This document shows positions 43,158 to 55,178 of a DNA stretch of 64,000 nt, piece after piece. The first letter of the stretch is position 1. Each line of letters opens with the position of its first letter. The stretch is taken from contig NZ_CP110395.1 in NCBI RefSeq assembly GCF_029910215.1, positions 1,116,001-1,180,000 on the forward strand, in the 5' to 3' direction. A program made the position numbers and the translations under genes. The notes beneath the pieces were generated by a model. It saw only the letters and a list, made by a program, of their open reading frames with translations, ran no database searches and was not told the DNA's origin. The DNA is from Paraburkholderia sp. D15 (GTDB lineage: Bacteria > Pseudomonadota > Gammaproteobacteria > Burkholderiales > Burkholderiaceae).

Positions 43158-43513
43158 GACACTCTTCTCTCTCTAATGCGATGATCCGCGCAGTCTGCCC
43201 CTTTTTTGGGCGCGGCGGCGACCCGCAATATTACCGGAATTTGTCAAATCGTCCGAAAACTACCGATGCCGCGCCGCCGCAAGGACATGGCCACGGCATG
43301 GCCACGGCACGGCGCAAATGCCCCGCGGCCACCGGAAAATCGCCGCCGACATGACCGTCCGTGCCGCCGCACCGTCAAAAAATCCGCTTTCGAGCCCCCG
43401 CGCCCGTCCCGCCCACCCGGCCAATCGGCCTATCTCTTCCGCCATCCGGGCGCCAGCCCGCGCGCCCGGTACAATGGGCAGTTCCGACTCATCGCTGTCT
43501 TCTCCAATTCTCC
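43158..43513. other. Divergent intergenic region between rubredoxin and uup
   Basis: No gene is supported in these 356 bases. A TACAAT -10-like hexamer at 43470-43475 lies 38 bases before uup and may be its promoter, although no good -35 stands 16-18 bases upstream. GCC-rich low-complexity sequence makes several spurious frames here. Confidence 0.45.
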
Positions 43514-45463
43514 ATGTCGCTTTACACCATTACCGGGGCGCAACTGGCGTTCGGTCACGTCGCGTTGCTCGATCACGCGGATTTCTCCCTCGAAGCGGGC
43601 GAACGCGTCGGGCTGATCGGCCGCAACGGCGCGGGCAAGTCGTCGCTGCTGAAGATCGTCGCCGACCTGAGCAAGCCTGACGATGGCCTCGTGTCGCGTC
43701 AGCAGAACCTCACCACGGTCTACGTGCCGCAGGAACCCGAATTCGATACCGACGACACCGTGTTCGACGCGGTCGCCGCCGGTCTCACGCACGCCCGCGC
43801 GCTGCTCGACGAATACGACGCGGTCGCCAACCGGCTCGCCGAAGACCTGGCGCCCGCCGAGCACGACGAACTGATGGCGCGCATGAACACGCTGCAGTCG
43901 TCGCTGGACGCGGTGGACGCATGGAACTGGAGCACCCGCGTCGCCACCACGCTGCAGCAGATCGGCCTGAACGGCGAGTTGCGCGTCGGCTCGCTGTCGG
44001 GCGGTATGCAGAAGCGCGTGGCGCTGGCGCGTGCGCTGGTCGTGCAACCGGACGTGCTGCTGCTGGATGAGCCGACCAACCACCTCGACTTCGAAGGCAT
44101 CCGCTGGCTCGAGGAACTGCTCGTCTCGCTGCGCGCGGGCCTGTTTTTCATCACCCACGACCGCGCGTTTCTGGACCGCGTCGCCACGCGCATCGTCGAT
44201 CTGGACCGCGGGCGTCTGCTGTCGTATCCCGGCAATTTCAGCGCGTACCAGACCCGGAAGGCGCAGCAGCTCGAAATCGAACAGGTGGAAGCGGCCAAGT
44301 TCGACAAGCTGCTCGCCCAGGAAGAGGTGTGGATCCGCAAGGGCGTCGAGGCGCGCCGCACGCGCAGCGTCGGCCGGATCGCGCGGCTCGTCGAGATGCG
44401 CGAACAGCGCGCCGAACGCCGCAACGTGCAGGGCAACGTCAAGCTCGACGTCGGCCAGGGCGAGAAGTCCGGCAAGATCGTCGCCGAATTGACCGACGTC
44501 ACCAAGCGCTACGGCGCCCGCACAGTGGTCGACAATTTCACGGCCACGGTCATGCGCGGCGACAAGATCGGTTTTGTCGGTCCGAACGGCGCGGGCAAGA
44601 CCACGATGCTGAAGATGATCCTCGGCGATCTGGCGCCGGACGAAGGCACGGTGCGCATCGGCACCAACCTGCAGGTCGCGTATTTCGATCAGATGCGCGC
44701 GCAGCTCGACCTCGAAAAGAGTCTCGCCGACACGATCAGCCCCGGCAGCGAGTGGGTCGAGATCAACGGCCAGAAAAAGCATGTGATGAGCTATCTCGGC
44801 GACTTCCTGTTCGCGCCGGAGCGCGCGCGTTCGCCGGTCAAGTCGCTGTCGGGCGGCGAGCGCAACCGTCTCCTGCTCGCCCGTCTGTTCGCGCGGCCGG
44901 CCAACGTGCTGGTGCTCGACGAACCGACCAACGACCTCGACATCCCGACTCTCGAACTGCTCGAGGAACTGCTCACCGATTACGACGGCACCGTGCTGCT
45001 GGTCAGCCACGACCGCGCGTTCCTGGATAACGTCGCGACCTCGGTGATCGCGTCGGAGGGCGGCGGCAAGTGGCGCGAATACGTCGGCGGCTTCACCGAC
45101 TGGCAGATTCAGCGCGACCGTTCCCAGCAGATGGCGCTGGACGCCCAGAAGGACGCGGCGAAAGACGCGCCCGCCAGCGCGGCGAAGGACACGGCGCCGG
45201 CCGCCGACAACGCCGCCGGCCGCAATGCGCCGCGCGCCGCGAAGCTGTCGTTCAAGGAGCAGCGCGAGCTGGAGGCGCTGCCGGCGCAGATCGCCGCGCT
45301 GGAAGCCGAGCAGAAGACCATCGGCGCGCAGCTGGAAGACGGTTCGGTGTTCGCGAAGGATCCGAAGGAGGGCACGCGCCTGACGGAACGCTACGCCGCG
45401 ATCGACGAGGAACTGCTGGTCGCGCTGGAACGTTGGGACGAACTGGAACAGCGTCGCAAGTAA
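43514..45463 (+). CDS. uup: ABC-F ATPase Uup
   Basis: A 649-aa soluble ABC-F protein with two ATPase cassettes. The first has Walker A GRNGAGKSS, signature LSGGMQKR and Walker B LLLDEPTNHLD; the second has GPNGAGKTT, LSGGERNR and VLDEPTNDLD. A linker domain separates them, and a C-terminal coiled coil (about 575-649) is characteristic of Uup. It interacts with ribosomes or DNA and affects transposon excision. ATG 43514 (MSLYTITGAQ) is the family start; the frame is open upstream in low-complexity sequence. It stands alone before parE. Confidence 0.93.
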   Translation: MSLYTITGAQLAFGHVALLDHADFSLEAGERVGLIGRNGAGKSSLLKIVADLSKPDDGLVSRQQNLTTVYVPQEPEFDTDDTVFDAVAAGLTHARALLDEYDAVANRLAEDLAPAEHDELMARMNTLQSSLDAVDAWNWSTRVATTLQQIGLNGELRVGSLSGGMQKRVALARALVVQPDVLLLDEPTNHLDFEGIRWLEELLVSLRAGLFFITHDRAFLDRVATRIVDLDRGRLLSYPGNFSAYQTRKAQQLEIEQVEAAKFDKLLAQEEVWIRKGVEARRTRSVGRIARLVEMREQRAERRNVQGNVKLDVGQGEKSGKIVAELTDVTKRYGARTVVDNFTATVMRGDKIGFVGPNGAGKTTMLKMILGDLAPDEGTVRIGTNLQVAYFDQMRAQLDLEKSLADTISPGSEWVEINGQKKHVMSYLGDFLFAPERARSPVKSLSGGERNRLLLARLFARPANVLVLDEPTNDLDIPTLELLEELLTDYDGTVLLVSHDRAFLDNVATSVIASEGGGKWREYVGGFTDWQIQRDRSQQMALDAQKDAAKDAPASAAKDTAPAADNAAGRNAPRAAKLSFKEQRELEALPAQIAALEAEQKTIGAQLEDGSVFAKDPKEGTRLTERYAAIDEELLVALERWDELEQRRK

Positions 45464-45509
45464 GGTCTTAGGCGGCCTTATCCGGATGGCTAATCCCGCG
45501 CGCAGCGAA

Positions 45510-45537
45510 TTGCCGCGTGATTCGAAATCAGTAAAAT
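45510..45537 (+). promoter_or_regulatory. Probable sigma-70 promoter for parE
   Basis: TTGCCG at 45510-45515 and TAAAAT at 45532-45537 are separated by 16 bases, close to consensus. It would give a leader of about 180 bases containing the inverted repeat at 45679-45699. Confidence 0.5.
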
Positions 45538-45665
45538 ACCCCGCGAACAGGCTGCCCCGGCGTTCGCCTTCCCATGCGCGCCGCCGGGCCGCCCCGCTTG
45601 CCCGCACTGCGGGCACCCCATCTAACCCCATTGTTTCGTTTCGCTTTTTTTGAAAACTCAACGCA

Positions 45666-45700
45666 TTGTCCACGGACCTGTCCACAGGACCTGTGGACAA
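45666..45700. promoter_or_regulatory. Inverted repeat with three DnaA-box-like 9-mers before parE
   Basis: TGTCCACAGG (45679-45688) and its exact complement (45690-45699) flank a single A. Three 9-mers resemble the DnaA box TTATCCACA: TTGTCCACG at 45666, CTGTCCACA at 45678 and TTGTCCACA on the reverse strand at 45692-45700. The repeat lies 28-49 bases before the parE start. It could be a DnaA or other protein site, or an RNA hairpin. Confidence 0.45.
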
Positions 45701-45727
45701 CGATGAACCGACGCACCCGAGTCAACC

Positions 45728-47713
<1,986 letters not shown>

Positions 47714-47812
47714 GCGCGGCCACGCGCTCGATCCCGGCGGCCTTGCCGGCAATTCGCCGGACAAGCCCGCACGCCAACCCGCTTTCACGCCAAACACGGA
47801 TACGGAATCTAG

Positions 47813-50137
47813 ATGGACGACGATAACACTCTCGACCTTTTCAACGAGCCGGCGCCCCCCGAGGGCGATTTTCTGACGCTCGGCAACTACGCGGAGAGCG
47901 CGTACCTCGAATATGCGGTGAGCGTGGTCAAGGGCCGCGCGCTGCCGGACGTATGCGACGGCCAGAAGCCGGTGCAGCGCCGCATTCTGTTCGCGATGAA
48001 CGAGATGGGTCTCGCCGATAACGCCAAGCCGGTGAAGTCGGCGCGCGTGGTCGGCGACGTGCTGGGTAAATATCACCCGCACGGCGACCAGTCCGCGTAC
48101 GACGCGCTGGTGCGTCTCGCGCAGGACTTCGCGATGCGCTATCCGCTGATCGACGGTCAGGGCAACTTCGGTTCGCGCGACGGCGACGGCGCGGCGGCCA
48201 TGCGGTACACGGAAGCGCGTCTCACGCCGATCTCGAAGCTGCTGCTCGACGAAATCGATCAGGGCACCGTCGATTTCATGGCGAACTACGACGGCTCGTT
48301 CCAGGAGCCGAAGCAGTTGCCGGCGCGTCTGCCGTTCGTGCTGCTGAACGGCGCGTCCGGGATCGCGGTGGGGCTGGCGACGGAAATTCCGTCGCACAAT
48401 CTGCGCGAAGTCGCGGCCGCCGCCGTGGCGATGATCCGCAATCCGAAGATCACGCACGCGGAAGTGATGCAGCACATTCCGGGTCCGGACTTCCCGGGCG
48501 GCGGCCAGATCATTTCGAGCGAAGCGGAAATCGCGGCGGCCTACGAAACTGGCCGCGGCAGCCTGAAGGTGCGCGCGCGCTGGAAGATCGAGGAACTCGC
48601 GCGCGGCCAGTGGCAACTGGTCATCACCGAACTGCCGCCGAACACGGCCGCGCAGAAGGTGCTGGAGGAAATCGAAGAGCAGACCAATCCGAAGATCAAG
48701 CTCGGCAAGAAGGCGCTCACGCCGGAACAACTGCAGACCAAGCAGACCATGCTCGCGCTGCTCGACGCGGTGCGCGACGAGTCCGGCAAGGATGCGCCGG
48801 TGCGCCTCGTGTTCGAGCCGAAGTCGAGCCGCATCGATCAGACCGACTTCGTCAACACGCTGCTCGCGCATACCAGCCTGGAATCGAACGCATCGCTGAA
48901 TCTGGTGATGGTGGGCGGCGACGGCCGGCCGCGTCAGAAGGGCTTGAGCGAAATCCTGCACGAGTGGATCGCGTTCCGCTTCGCCACGGTCACGCGTCGC
49001 ACGCGGCATCGTTTGTCGAAGGTCGACGACCGCATTCATATTCTCGAAGGCCGGATGATCGTCTTCCTGAATATCGACGAAGTCATCCGCATCATTCGCG
49101 AATCCGACGAGCCGAAGGTCGCGCTGATGGCGGCGTTCGGTCTGTCCGACCGTCAGGCCGAGGACATTCTGGAAATCCGTCTGCGTCAATTGGCGCGGCT
49201 CGAAAAGATCAAGATCGAGAAGGAACTGTCCGAACTGCGCGACGAGAAAGCCAGGCTGGAGGAACTGCTCGGCAGCGAATCGGCGATGAAGCGCCTGCTC
49301 ATCAAGGAAATCGAAGGCGACGCAAAGCAGTACGGCGACGAGCGCCGCACGCTGATCCAGCAGGAAAAGCGCGCGACCTTCGAAGCGCGCGTGGTCGACG
49401 AGCCGGTCACGGTAGTGGTGTCGCAGAAGGGCTGGGTGCGTGCGCTGAAGGGCCACGGTCTCGATACCGCGGGCTTCACGTTCAAGGCCGGCGACGGTCT
49501 GTACGCGGCGTTCCAGTGCCGCACGCCCGACACGCTGGTCGGCTGGGGCAGCAACGGGCGCGTCTATTCGGTCGCGGTGGCGTCGCTGCCGGGCGGCCGT
49601 GGCGATGGCGTGCCGGTCACGTCGCTGATCGAGTTGGAATCGGGCAGCCATCTGATGCATTACTACGCGGCCGCCGCGGACCAGGCGCTGCTGCTCGCGT
49701 CGAGCAACGGGTTCGGCTTTATCGCCAAAGTCGGCGACATGGTCAGTCGCGTGAAGGCCGGCAAGTCGTTCATGACGATCGACGCGGGCGCCGCGCCGCT
49801 CGCGCCGATGCCGATGCTGCCGGATGCTTCGCAGATCGCGTGTCTGTCGTCCGGCGGACGTCTGCTGGTGTTCGGCCTCGACGAGATGAAGACGCTGTCG
49901 GGCGGCGGACGCGGCGTCACGCTGATGGCGCTCGACGACAAGGAAACGCTCGCCCAGGCGCTCGCCATCAATCACGCCGGGGTGATGCTGATCGGCACGC
50001 GTCGCGGCGGCCGCGTCGATGAAGAGAAGCTGAGCGGCGCCGCGCTCGCGCCGCACGTCGGCAAGCGGGCCCGCAAGGGGCGTGCGCCGGAGAGCAAGAT
50101 GAAGCTCGACGGCATGCGTCCCGTGCTGGCAAGCTGA
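47813..50137 (+). CDS. parC: DNA topoisomerase IV subunit A
   Basis: The 774-aa DNA-cleaving subunit of topoisomerase IV. The active-site tyrosine is Y132 in [10 protein letters not shown]. The quinolone region reads [12 protein letters not shown]; alignment with E. coli places Q93 at the Ser80 position and D97 at Glu84. A C-terminal beta-pinwheel domain (about 510-760) binds DNA. The N-terminal 20 residues are acidic and extend beyond E. coli ParC. It lies in an operon with parE. An imperfect ACC-rich stretch and an inverted repeat follow the gene. Confidence 0.96.
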   Translation: MDDDNTLDLFNEPAPPEGDFLTLGNYAESAYLEYAVSVVKGRALPDVCDGQKPVQRRILFAMNEMGLADNAKPVKSARVVGDVLGKYHPHGDQSAYDALVRLAQDFAMRYPLIDGQGNFGSRDGDGAAAMRYTEARLTPISKLLLDEIDQGTVDFMANYDGSFQEPKQLPARLPFVLLNGASGIAVGLATEIPSHNLREVAAAAVAMIRNPKITHAEVMQHIPGPDFPGGGQIISSEAEIAAAYETGRGSLKVRARWKIEELARGQWQLVITELPPNTAAQKVLEEIEEQTNPKIKLGKKALTPEQLQTKQTMLALLDAVRDESGKDAPVRLVFEPKSSRIDQTDFVNTLLAHTSLESNASLNLVMVGGDGRPRQKGLSEILHEWIAFRFATVTRRTRHRLSKVDDRIHILEGRMIVFLNIDEVIRIIRESDEPKVALMAAFGLSDRQAEDILEIRLRQLARLEKIKIEKELSELRDEKARLEELLGSESAMKRLLIKEIEGDAKQYGDERRTLIQQEKRATFEARVVDEPVTVVVSQKGWVRALKGHGLDTAGFTFKAGDGLYAAFQCRTPDTLVGWGSNGRVYSVAVASLPGGRGDGVPVTSLIELESGSHLMHYYAAAADQALLLASSNGFGFIAKVGDMVSRVKAGKSFMTIDAGAAPLAPMPMLPDASQIACLSSGGRLLVFGLDEMKTLSGGGRGVTLMALDDKETLAQALAINHAGVMLIGTRRGGRVDEEKLSGAALAPHVGKRARKGRAPESKMKLDGMRPVLAS

Positions 50138-50176
50138 TGAAGTTTGACGATGCCTGACATTCAGGCACGCTCGGAT

Positions 50177-50213
50177 ACGGCAAGCGTCTGCTAGCATGCG
50201 GGGCGCTTGCCGT
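50177..50213. repeat. 10-bp inverted repeat downstream of parC
   Basis: ACGGCAAGCG pairs with CGCTTGCCGT across a 17-base loop. No T tract follows, so it is not a typical intrinsic terminator, but it may stabilise the parEC mRNA 3' end. An ACC-rich low-complexity run lies at about 50230-50262. Confidence 0.55.
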
Positions 50214-50386
50214 GACAACAACGACAAGAACATAACCACACCACCACCACACCACCACAATAACGACGGGAAAGCCTCGCGCGCGCCGGAACTGTGCGAT
50301 CAACGCGCGGTCGAATGCGCTCAATAGCCGCCGCTAATCAAATAATCGTCATGAGCGGCATGGCGTCGTCGGGAGAGGAAAACAAC

Positions 50387-50845
50387 ATGAACAAAGCTAT
50401 CGAGCTCGCACTCTTTTTCCATCTGCTCGCGGTCGCGGTGTGGGTAGGTGGGATGATCTTCGCGCATTTCTGTCTGCGCCCGGCCATTGCCGATCTTTCG
50501 CCGCAGCTTCGCCTGCCGTTGTGGGAATCGGTGTTCAGCCGCTTCTTCAACTGGGTCGCCGGCGCCGTGCTGATTATCCTCATCACTGGCGGCTTTCTGC
50601 TGATGCAATTCGGCGGCGGTCACGCCACCTGGCCGCTGCATGCGATGGCCGGCCTCGGCATCGTGATGATGCTGATCTTCGGGCACATCCGTTTCGCGGT
50701 CTTTCCGCGTATCCGTCGCGCGGTGCAGGCGCAGAAATGGCCGGACGGCGCGCAGGCGGTCGGCACGATCCGGCGTCTTGTGCTGATCAACATCGTGCTC
50801 GGCGTGGTGACGGTCGGCGTCGCGGTGTTGTCGCGCGGCTTTTGA
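50387..50845 (+). CDS. CopD-like four-helix membrane protein
   Basis: A 152-aa integral membrane protein with four hydrophobic helices (about residues 5-27, 50-72, 78-98 and 128-148) and conserved histidines (FFHLLAVAVWVGGMIFAHF, then HAMAGLG). The pattern matches the CopD/HemJ-like group, small heme- or copper-associated membrane proteins. The precise role is not determined. ATG 50387 is preceded by gggagagga; the open frame further upstream is in intergenic sequence. It is not obviously in an operon with parC, which ends 250 bases earlier. Confidence 0.75.
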   Translation: MNKAIELALFFHLLAVAVWVGGMIFAHFCLRPAIADLSPQLRLPLWESVFSRFFNWVAGAVLIILITGGFLLMQFGGGHATWPLHAMAGLGIVMMLIFGHIRFAVFPRIRRAVQAQKWPDGAQAVGTIRRLVLINIVLGVVTVGVAVLSRGF

Positions 50846-50962
50846 GGTTTCGCTCGCGGTTGGGCGCGCGGTTGAGTATGCGGTGAAGTACGCGATCGGG
50901 TACGCGTCGGGCGCTTATCGGGCGCTTATCGGGCGCCGATCCGCTGTCGCTGACCCGCACGC

Positions 50963-52177
50963 TCACCCCACGGTGCCATAAGCGAGCCACAGCCCGCACA
51001 CCACGGCCACCGTCCCATACACCACATAAACCGGCACCTTCAGCTTCGCGAAGCACATGCCGGAAAACAGCGCGGTGATCAGATACGCCGGCTTGAACGG
51101 TACATGCCCGGCAATGCGCAGCACGGCCACCGCGAGAAACGCGGTGGTCACCGCGCGCAGCATCCGCATACCGTGTTCGAAGCGCGGGTTGGCCTTCAGT
51201 TGATGCAGATGCCGCTGCGCGAACACCACCAGACAGCCCGACGGCACGAACAGCGCGAGCGTGGCGATCAGCGCGCCCAACCAGCCATCCACCAGATAGC
51301 CGAAGAACGGCACCACGTTCAGCAGCGGTCCCGGCGAGAGCGGCGATAACGAAAACGCCAGCGTGAAATCGTTATCCGACACGCCGACCGCCGGCGTGAC
51401 GAACAGCGTCTTGAGCACCGGCAGCGCGGAGAAGCCGCCGCCGAACAGCGTCATGCCCGCGCCCGCCAGGCGCGGCCACAACAACGCGAGTTCATAGCGA
51501 TGCGGCAGCGGCAACGCGAACAACACCAGCAAGATGCATAGCGCAATCAACAGATGCCAGTCCGACCGCGCGAACGACACCACGAGCCGCGTATCGCGAA
51601 CCGGGCTGATCACCCAGCCCGCGCCGAACGCCGCGCCCAGCATCGCGACATACGCGGCGGGACTGCGCGCATAGAAAAGCGCGATGCAGCCGAGCAGCGC
51701 CGCGATCCATTCGAGCTTGCCGCGCAGTAGCGCGCGCGCCTGCTTGTACCAGGTGACGGCGATCAGCGTGGCCAGTACGACGCTGAAGTGATTCAACAGG
51801 GTTTGGGAAGCGGCGGCGCGCACGAACGGCGTGCGGTAGAAGATCGCGAACAGCGTCATCAGCATGAAGAAGGGCAGCACGCTGGCAATGCCCGCGACCC
51901 ACGCGCCCGCGCGTCCGCGCAACGCATGGCCGACCTGCACGGCGACATTGCAGCCCACCGGGCCCGGCACCATCCACGCAAGCGCGATCAGATCGGAGAA
52001 CGCGACGCGCGACAAACGCCCTTCGCGCTCGACATAGTGATTCTCGAGTTGCGCCATCAGCGCGAGGCCGCCCCATGACAGCGCCGACAGGCCGAAGACG
52101 ACCCGAAACAACGTCCATAGGGGTTCCCGCGCCCCTCGTCGGGCGGCGTCGGCACTCCGGCTCGTGATCGTCTGCAT
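50963..52177 (-). CDS. chrA: Chromate transporter ChrA family
   Basis: A 404-aa two-domain CHR transporter, likely moving chromate (or sulfate-like anions) out of the cell. Both half-repeats show the family motif: FGLSALSWGGLALMA with MVPGPVGCNVAVQVGH in the first, and GAGMTLFGGGFSALPVLKTL with LSPGPLLNVVPFFGY in the second. About 10-12 membrane helices are predicted by eye. The start is uncertain: ATG 52177 fits the usual length, while an in-frame ATG at 52225 would add 16 residues; neither has a clear ribosome site. No chrB regulator is adjacent. Confidence 0.88.
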   Translation of the reverse strand: MQTITSRSADAARRGAREPLWTLFRVVFGLSALSWGGLALMAQLENHYVEREGRLSRVAFSDLIALAWMVPGPVGCNVAVQVGHALRGRAGAWVAGIASVLPFFMLMTLFAIFYRTPFVRAAASQTLLNHFSVVLATLIAVTWYKQARALLRGKLEWIAALLGCIALFYARSPAAYVAMLGAAFGAGWVISPVRDTRLVVSFARSDWHLLIALCILLVLFALPLPHRYELALLWPRLAGAGMTLFGGGFSALPVLKTLFVTPAVGVSDNDFTLAFSLSPLSPGPLLNVVPFFGYLVDGWLGALIATLALFVPSGCLVVFAQRHLHQLKANPRFEHGMRMLRAVTTAFLAVAVLRIAGHVPFKPAYLITALFSGMCFAKLKVPVYVVYGTVAVVCGLWLAYGTVG

Positions 52178-52322
52178 GGCGATACGGGCGGACCGGCACG
52201 CGGCGCGCCCATCCTCCGGGATCATTGTTGTTGTGTGGCGCGGCCGCTGGCCCGCGGCGCGCTGTGCGGTGGAACTCCGTGAATGTAGCCGGTTTTGCGG
52301 GCTAACGGGAAGCCCGCCGCGC

Positions 52323-54689
52323 TCAGGGATTGGTGCTGGCGCTGGTGCTGGAGACGATGTGCGCGCTATCCGTATCGTGGGCGGCGCGGCGCCCACTCAT
52401 GCCGCATACGCCGAAGCGTTCCAGCAGCGCCGGAATGGCTTCGACCGGCACCGGGCGCGAGAACAGGAAGCCCTGCGCCTCGATGTGACCGAGCGCCGCG
52501 AGCCATGCAATCTGCTCCTCGGTCTCGGTGCCTTCGACAACCACCGTGAGCCCGAGCGAGCGGGCCAGGTTGACGATCGCGGTGACCATCACGCACACGC
52601 TGCGGTCGCCGGGAATCGCCTGGATGAACGAGCGGTCCACCTTCAGCGTATCGACCGAGAAGCGGTTCAGATACGACAGCGACGAATAGCCGGTGCCGAA
52701 GTCGTCGAGCGCGATGCGCACGCCGAGACGCTTCAGCGCGAAGATTTTCTCGGACACGAGTTCGGGATATTCCATCATCGCCGTCTCGGTGATTTCGAGT
52801 TCGAGGCGGCGCGCGGAGATGCCGCTTTCCTCGATCGCATGCGAGATGGTTTCGTACAGGTCGCCGCGCCAGAACTGCACGGCCGAGATGTTCACCGCGA
52901 GCGACAGCGTGTCGTAGCCCTGCTGTTGCCACAGCGCCAGTTGCCGGCACGCGGTGTCGATCACGAAGTCGCCGATCGGCACGATCAGGCCGGTCGACTC
53001 GGCAACCGGAATGAACTCGTTGGCCGGAATCAGGCCGTGCTGCGGATGGTTCCAGCGCACCAGCGCCTCGAAGCCGGTGATGCAACGGCGCGTCAGATCG
53101 ATCTTCGGCTGATAGGCGAGGAACAGTTGACCTTCGGTCAGCGCGACGCGCAGTTGCTGCTCCCACTTCATCAGGTGATCCGCGCGATGCGACAGCTGCG
53201 GCGAATAGAACTGATAGCAGTTCTTGCCGGCGTCCTTGGCGCTGTACATCGCGAGGTCGGCCTTCTTCAGCAGGTCGATCTCGCTTTCGTTCGCCACCGA
53301 GTACAGCGCGATGCCGATGCTCGCGTGCAGCACAAACGAGCTGCCGCGGACTTCGAAGGGTTTCGCGAACACGTCGGCGGCGGCTTCGGCGAGCGCGACC
53401 GCGCGCTTCTCGACGCCGTCGCCCTTGATCACGACGACGAACTCGTCGCCGCCGATGCGGCTCAGCGCGCCGCTGTCGCCAACCGCGGTGGCGAGGCGCG
53501 AAGCGGTCATCTGCAGCACGATGTCGCCGGCGTTGTGGCCGAGCGTGTCGTTGACGGTCTTGAAGTTGTCGAGGTCGATGAACAGGATCGCGAGGCGGCC
53601 GAGGTTGACCGGCTGCGTGACGTCGTGCCGCAGACTTTGCAGCGTCGCGTAGCGGTTGCGCAGGCCGGTGAGCAGATCGTATTCGACCAGATGCGTCATC
53701 TCGCGCTCGCGGCCGAGCAGTTTGCCGATCAGTCCGGTCGCCACCGCGAAGAAGCTCAGCATGGCGAGCGAGATGAAACCCGCCATCAGCAGATAGACGT
53801 TGCGCGTGTGGTTGTAGTCGGCGAATTCCTCGGCCTGCGACAAACCGACCAGCACGCCGAGCGGATAGCCGTCGATATGCCGGTACGACACGATGCGCGT
53901 GACGTTGTCGATCGAATCGACGTAGGTGCCCGACACGTGTTCCGAGGTCGGATACGTGCCGCTTGCCGAGAACGCGCCGTTGGCGCTGTCCGCGCTGCCG
54001 GTGCGGCGCGCGAGCACGGTGCCGTTGTCCGAGATCACCGCGATCACGCCTTCGCGGCCGATCGCCGCGTTGTTGTAGAAGTCGCTGGTGAAGTAGCTCG
54101 GGTCTTCCGAGACCACCACGACGCCCGCGAACGAACCGTCCGGATGATTCAGGCGGCGCGTCATCTGCAAGGTCCAGTGACCCGACACGCGGCCGAGCAC
54201 CGGTTTGCTGATGTACAGCTGGTCGTCGTTTTCGTGCTCGTGGACCTTGAAGTGTTCGCGGTCCGACAGATCGATGTGTTTCGGATTGAGTTCGGCGGTA
54301 TTGGAGATCAACGTGCCGTGTTCATCGATCAACGACACCTGGACGAGCGTCTCGCTCTGCACCACGCCTTTTTCCACCGTGCTGGCGAGATCGAAATGCC
54401 CCGGCGTTTTTTCGAATTCGTATTTGACGAAGCGCGTGATCTGATCGACCTGGTGAATCGCCTTCACCGTGTGCTGCTCCAGCGCCGCGGAGAGAATCGC
54501 GGCAGAGGCCATGGCCTCGCGATTGGTGGCTTCTTTCTCGACCGACAGACGCGCGAAGATCACGGTCCACAGCAGGATCAGCACCAGCACGCCGAGCGCC
54601 GGAATGGCGAGCAGGGCTCGCCGCCGCGACAACGCACGGTCGCGCCGGGGTAGGGTGTCGCGCTGGTCGGAGAAGCGTGACTTGCTCAT
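52323..54689 (-). CDS. Membrane sensor GGDEF-EAL cyclic-di-GMP enzyme
   Basis: A 788-aa protein. Two membrane helices (about 26-46 and 304-324) flank a periplasmic dCache-like sensor domain. The GGDEF domain (about 345-505) has an intact RIGGDEF and FIDLDNFK; the RxxD inhibition site is missing (AVGD). The EAL domain (about 520-770) keeps FEALVRW, NISAVQF, EITET, LDDFGTG, KVDRSF and EGTET, so phosphodiesterase activity is likely. It probably links an extracellular cue to cyclic-di-GMP. ATG 54689 was chosen for the short basic N-terminus before helix 1; the longer frame is low-complexity. Confidence 0.92.
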   Translation of the reverse strand: MSKSRFSDQRDTLPRRDRALSRRRALLAIPALGVLVLILLWTVIFARLSVEKEATNREAMASAAILSAALEQHTVKAIHQVDQITRFVKYEFEKTPGHFDLASTVEKGVVQSETLVQVSLIDEHGTLISNTAELNPKHIDLSDREHFKVHEHENDDQLYISKPVLGRVSGHWTLQMTRRLNHPDGSFAGVVVVSEDPSYFTSDFYNNAAIGREGVIAVISDNGTVLARRTGSADSANGAFSASGTYPTSEHVSGTYVDSIDNVTRIVSYRHIDGYPLGVLVGLSQAEEFADYNHTRNVYLLMAGFISLAMLSFFAVATGLIGKLLGREREMTHLVEYDLLTGLRNRYATLQSLRHDVTQPVNLGRLAILFIDLDNFKTVNDTLGHNAGDIVLQMTASRLATAVGDSGALSRIGGDEFVVVIKGDGVEKRAVALAEAAADVFAKPFEVRGSSFVLHASIGIALYSVANESEIDLLKKADLAMYSAKDAGKNCYQFYSPQLSHRADHLMKWEQQLRVALTEGQLFLAYQPKIDLTRRCITGFEALVRWNHPQHGLIPANEFIPVAESTGLIVPIGDFVIDTACRQLALWQQQGYDTLSLAVNISAVQFWRGDLYETISHAIEESGISARRLELEITETAMMEYPELVSEKIFALKRLGVRIALDDFGTGYSSLSYLNRFSVDTLKVDRSFIQAIPGDRSVCVMVTAIVNLARSLGLTVVVEGTETEEQIAWLAALGHIEAQGFLFSRPVPVEAIPALLERFGVCGMSGRRAAHDTDSAHIVSSTSASTNP

Positions 54690-55178
54690 TGGCGGGTCCG
54701 TGCACGGAGACCGGCTGGTTGCGAACGAGCAAGCGTCGACTGCGCTGATTTCATGGTTGGCTGCATCGTGACCAGGGTGCCGGAACTGCTGCGCAGGGCG
54801 AGGGAGCGTGGTGTCGGGCCCGACTTTCCGCACGGAGTCAGGCACCTTTCGATATTACTGAATGACACTGGATTAAGGAAGGGTCCGCACATCGGGTATA
54901 CGCGGGCGCGCGAACCTGCATCGAGCGTTCGTAATCGCCGCCGGTTCGGCCTGGCTGAGGGCTGCGGCCCGCGGGTTGTTTTCGGATTTTTCATCGGGAG
55001 TCGCGGTACGGCATTCAGGTGTGCCAGGCCTTTGATCTATGCAAAATGCATCAATTGTGAAATCAGGCCGGGTTGGCGTGACCGCGCGTGGACAAAGCGG
55101 GGTAACACGCGCGAGCGGGTGCACGCTGGATGCGTCGCGCATCGGGGCACGCGCCGGTGCGGGCAAGGACTATGCCGT
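54690..55178. other. Intergenic region upstream of GGDEF-EAL gene
   Basis: These 489 bases lie between the 5' end of the GGDEF-EAL gene and the 3' end of the phzF-like gene, both on the reverse strand. No supported gene is present. The region must contain the promoter of the GGDEF-EAL gene, but no clear -35/-10 pair was identified. Confidence 0.5.

Noticed and set aside
43430..45700. 756-codon reverse-strand frame opposite uup
   Set aside because: Same GC artefact; no motif, and uup is unambiguous.
52164..54653. 829-codon forward frame opposite the GGDEF-EAL gene
   Set aside because: Arg/Ala/Asp-rich shadow of a gene with complete catalytic motifs on the other strand.
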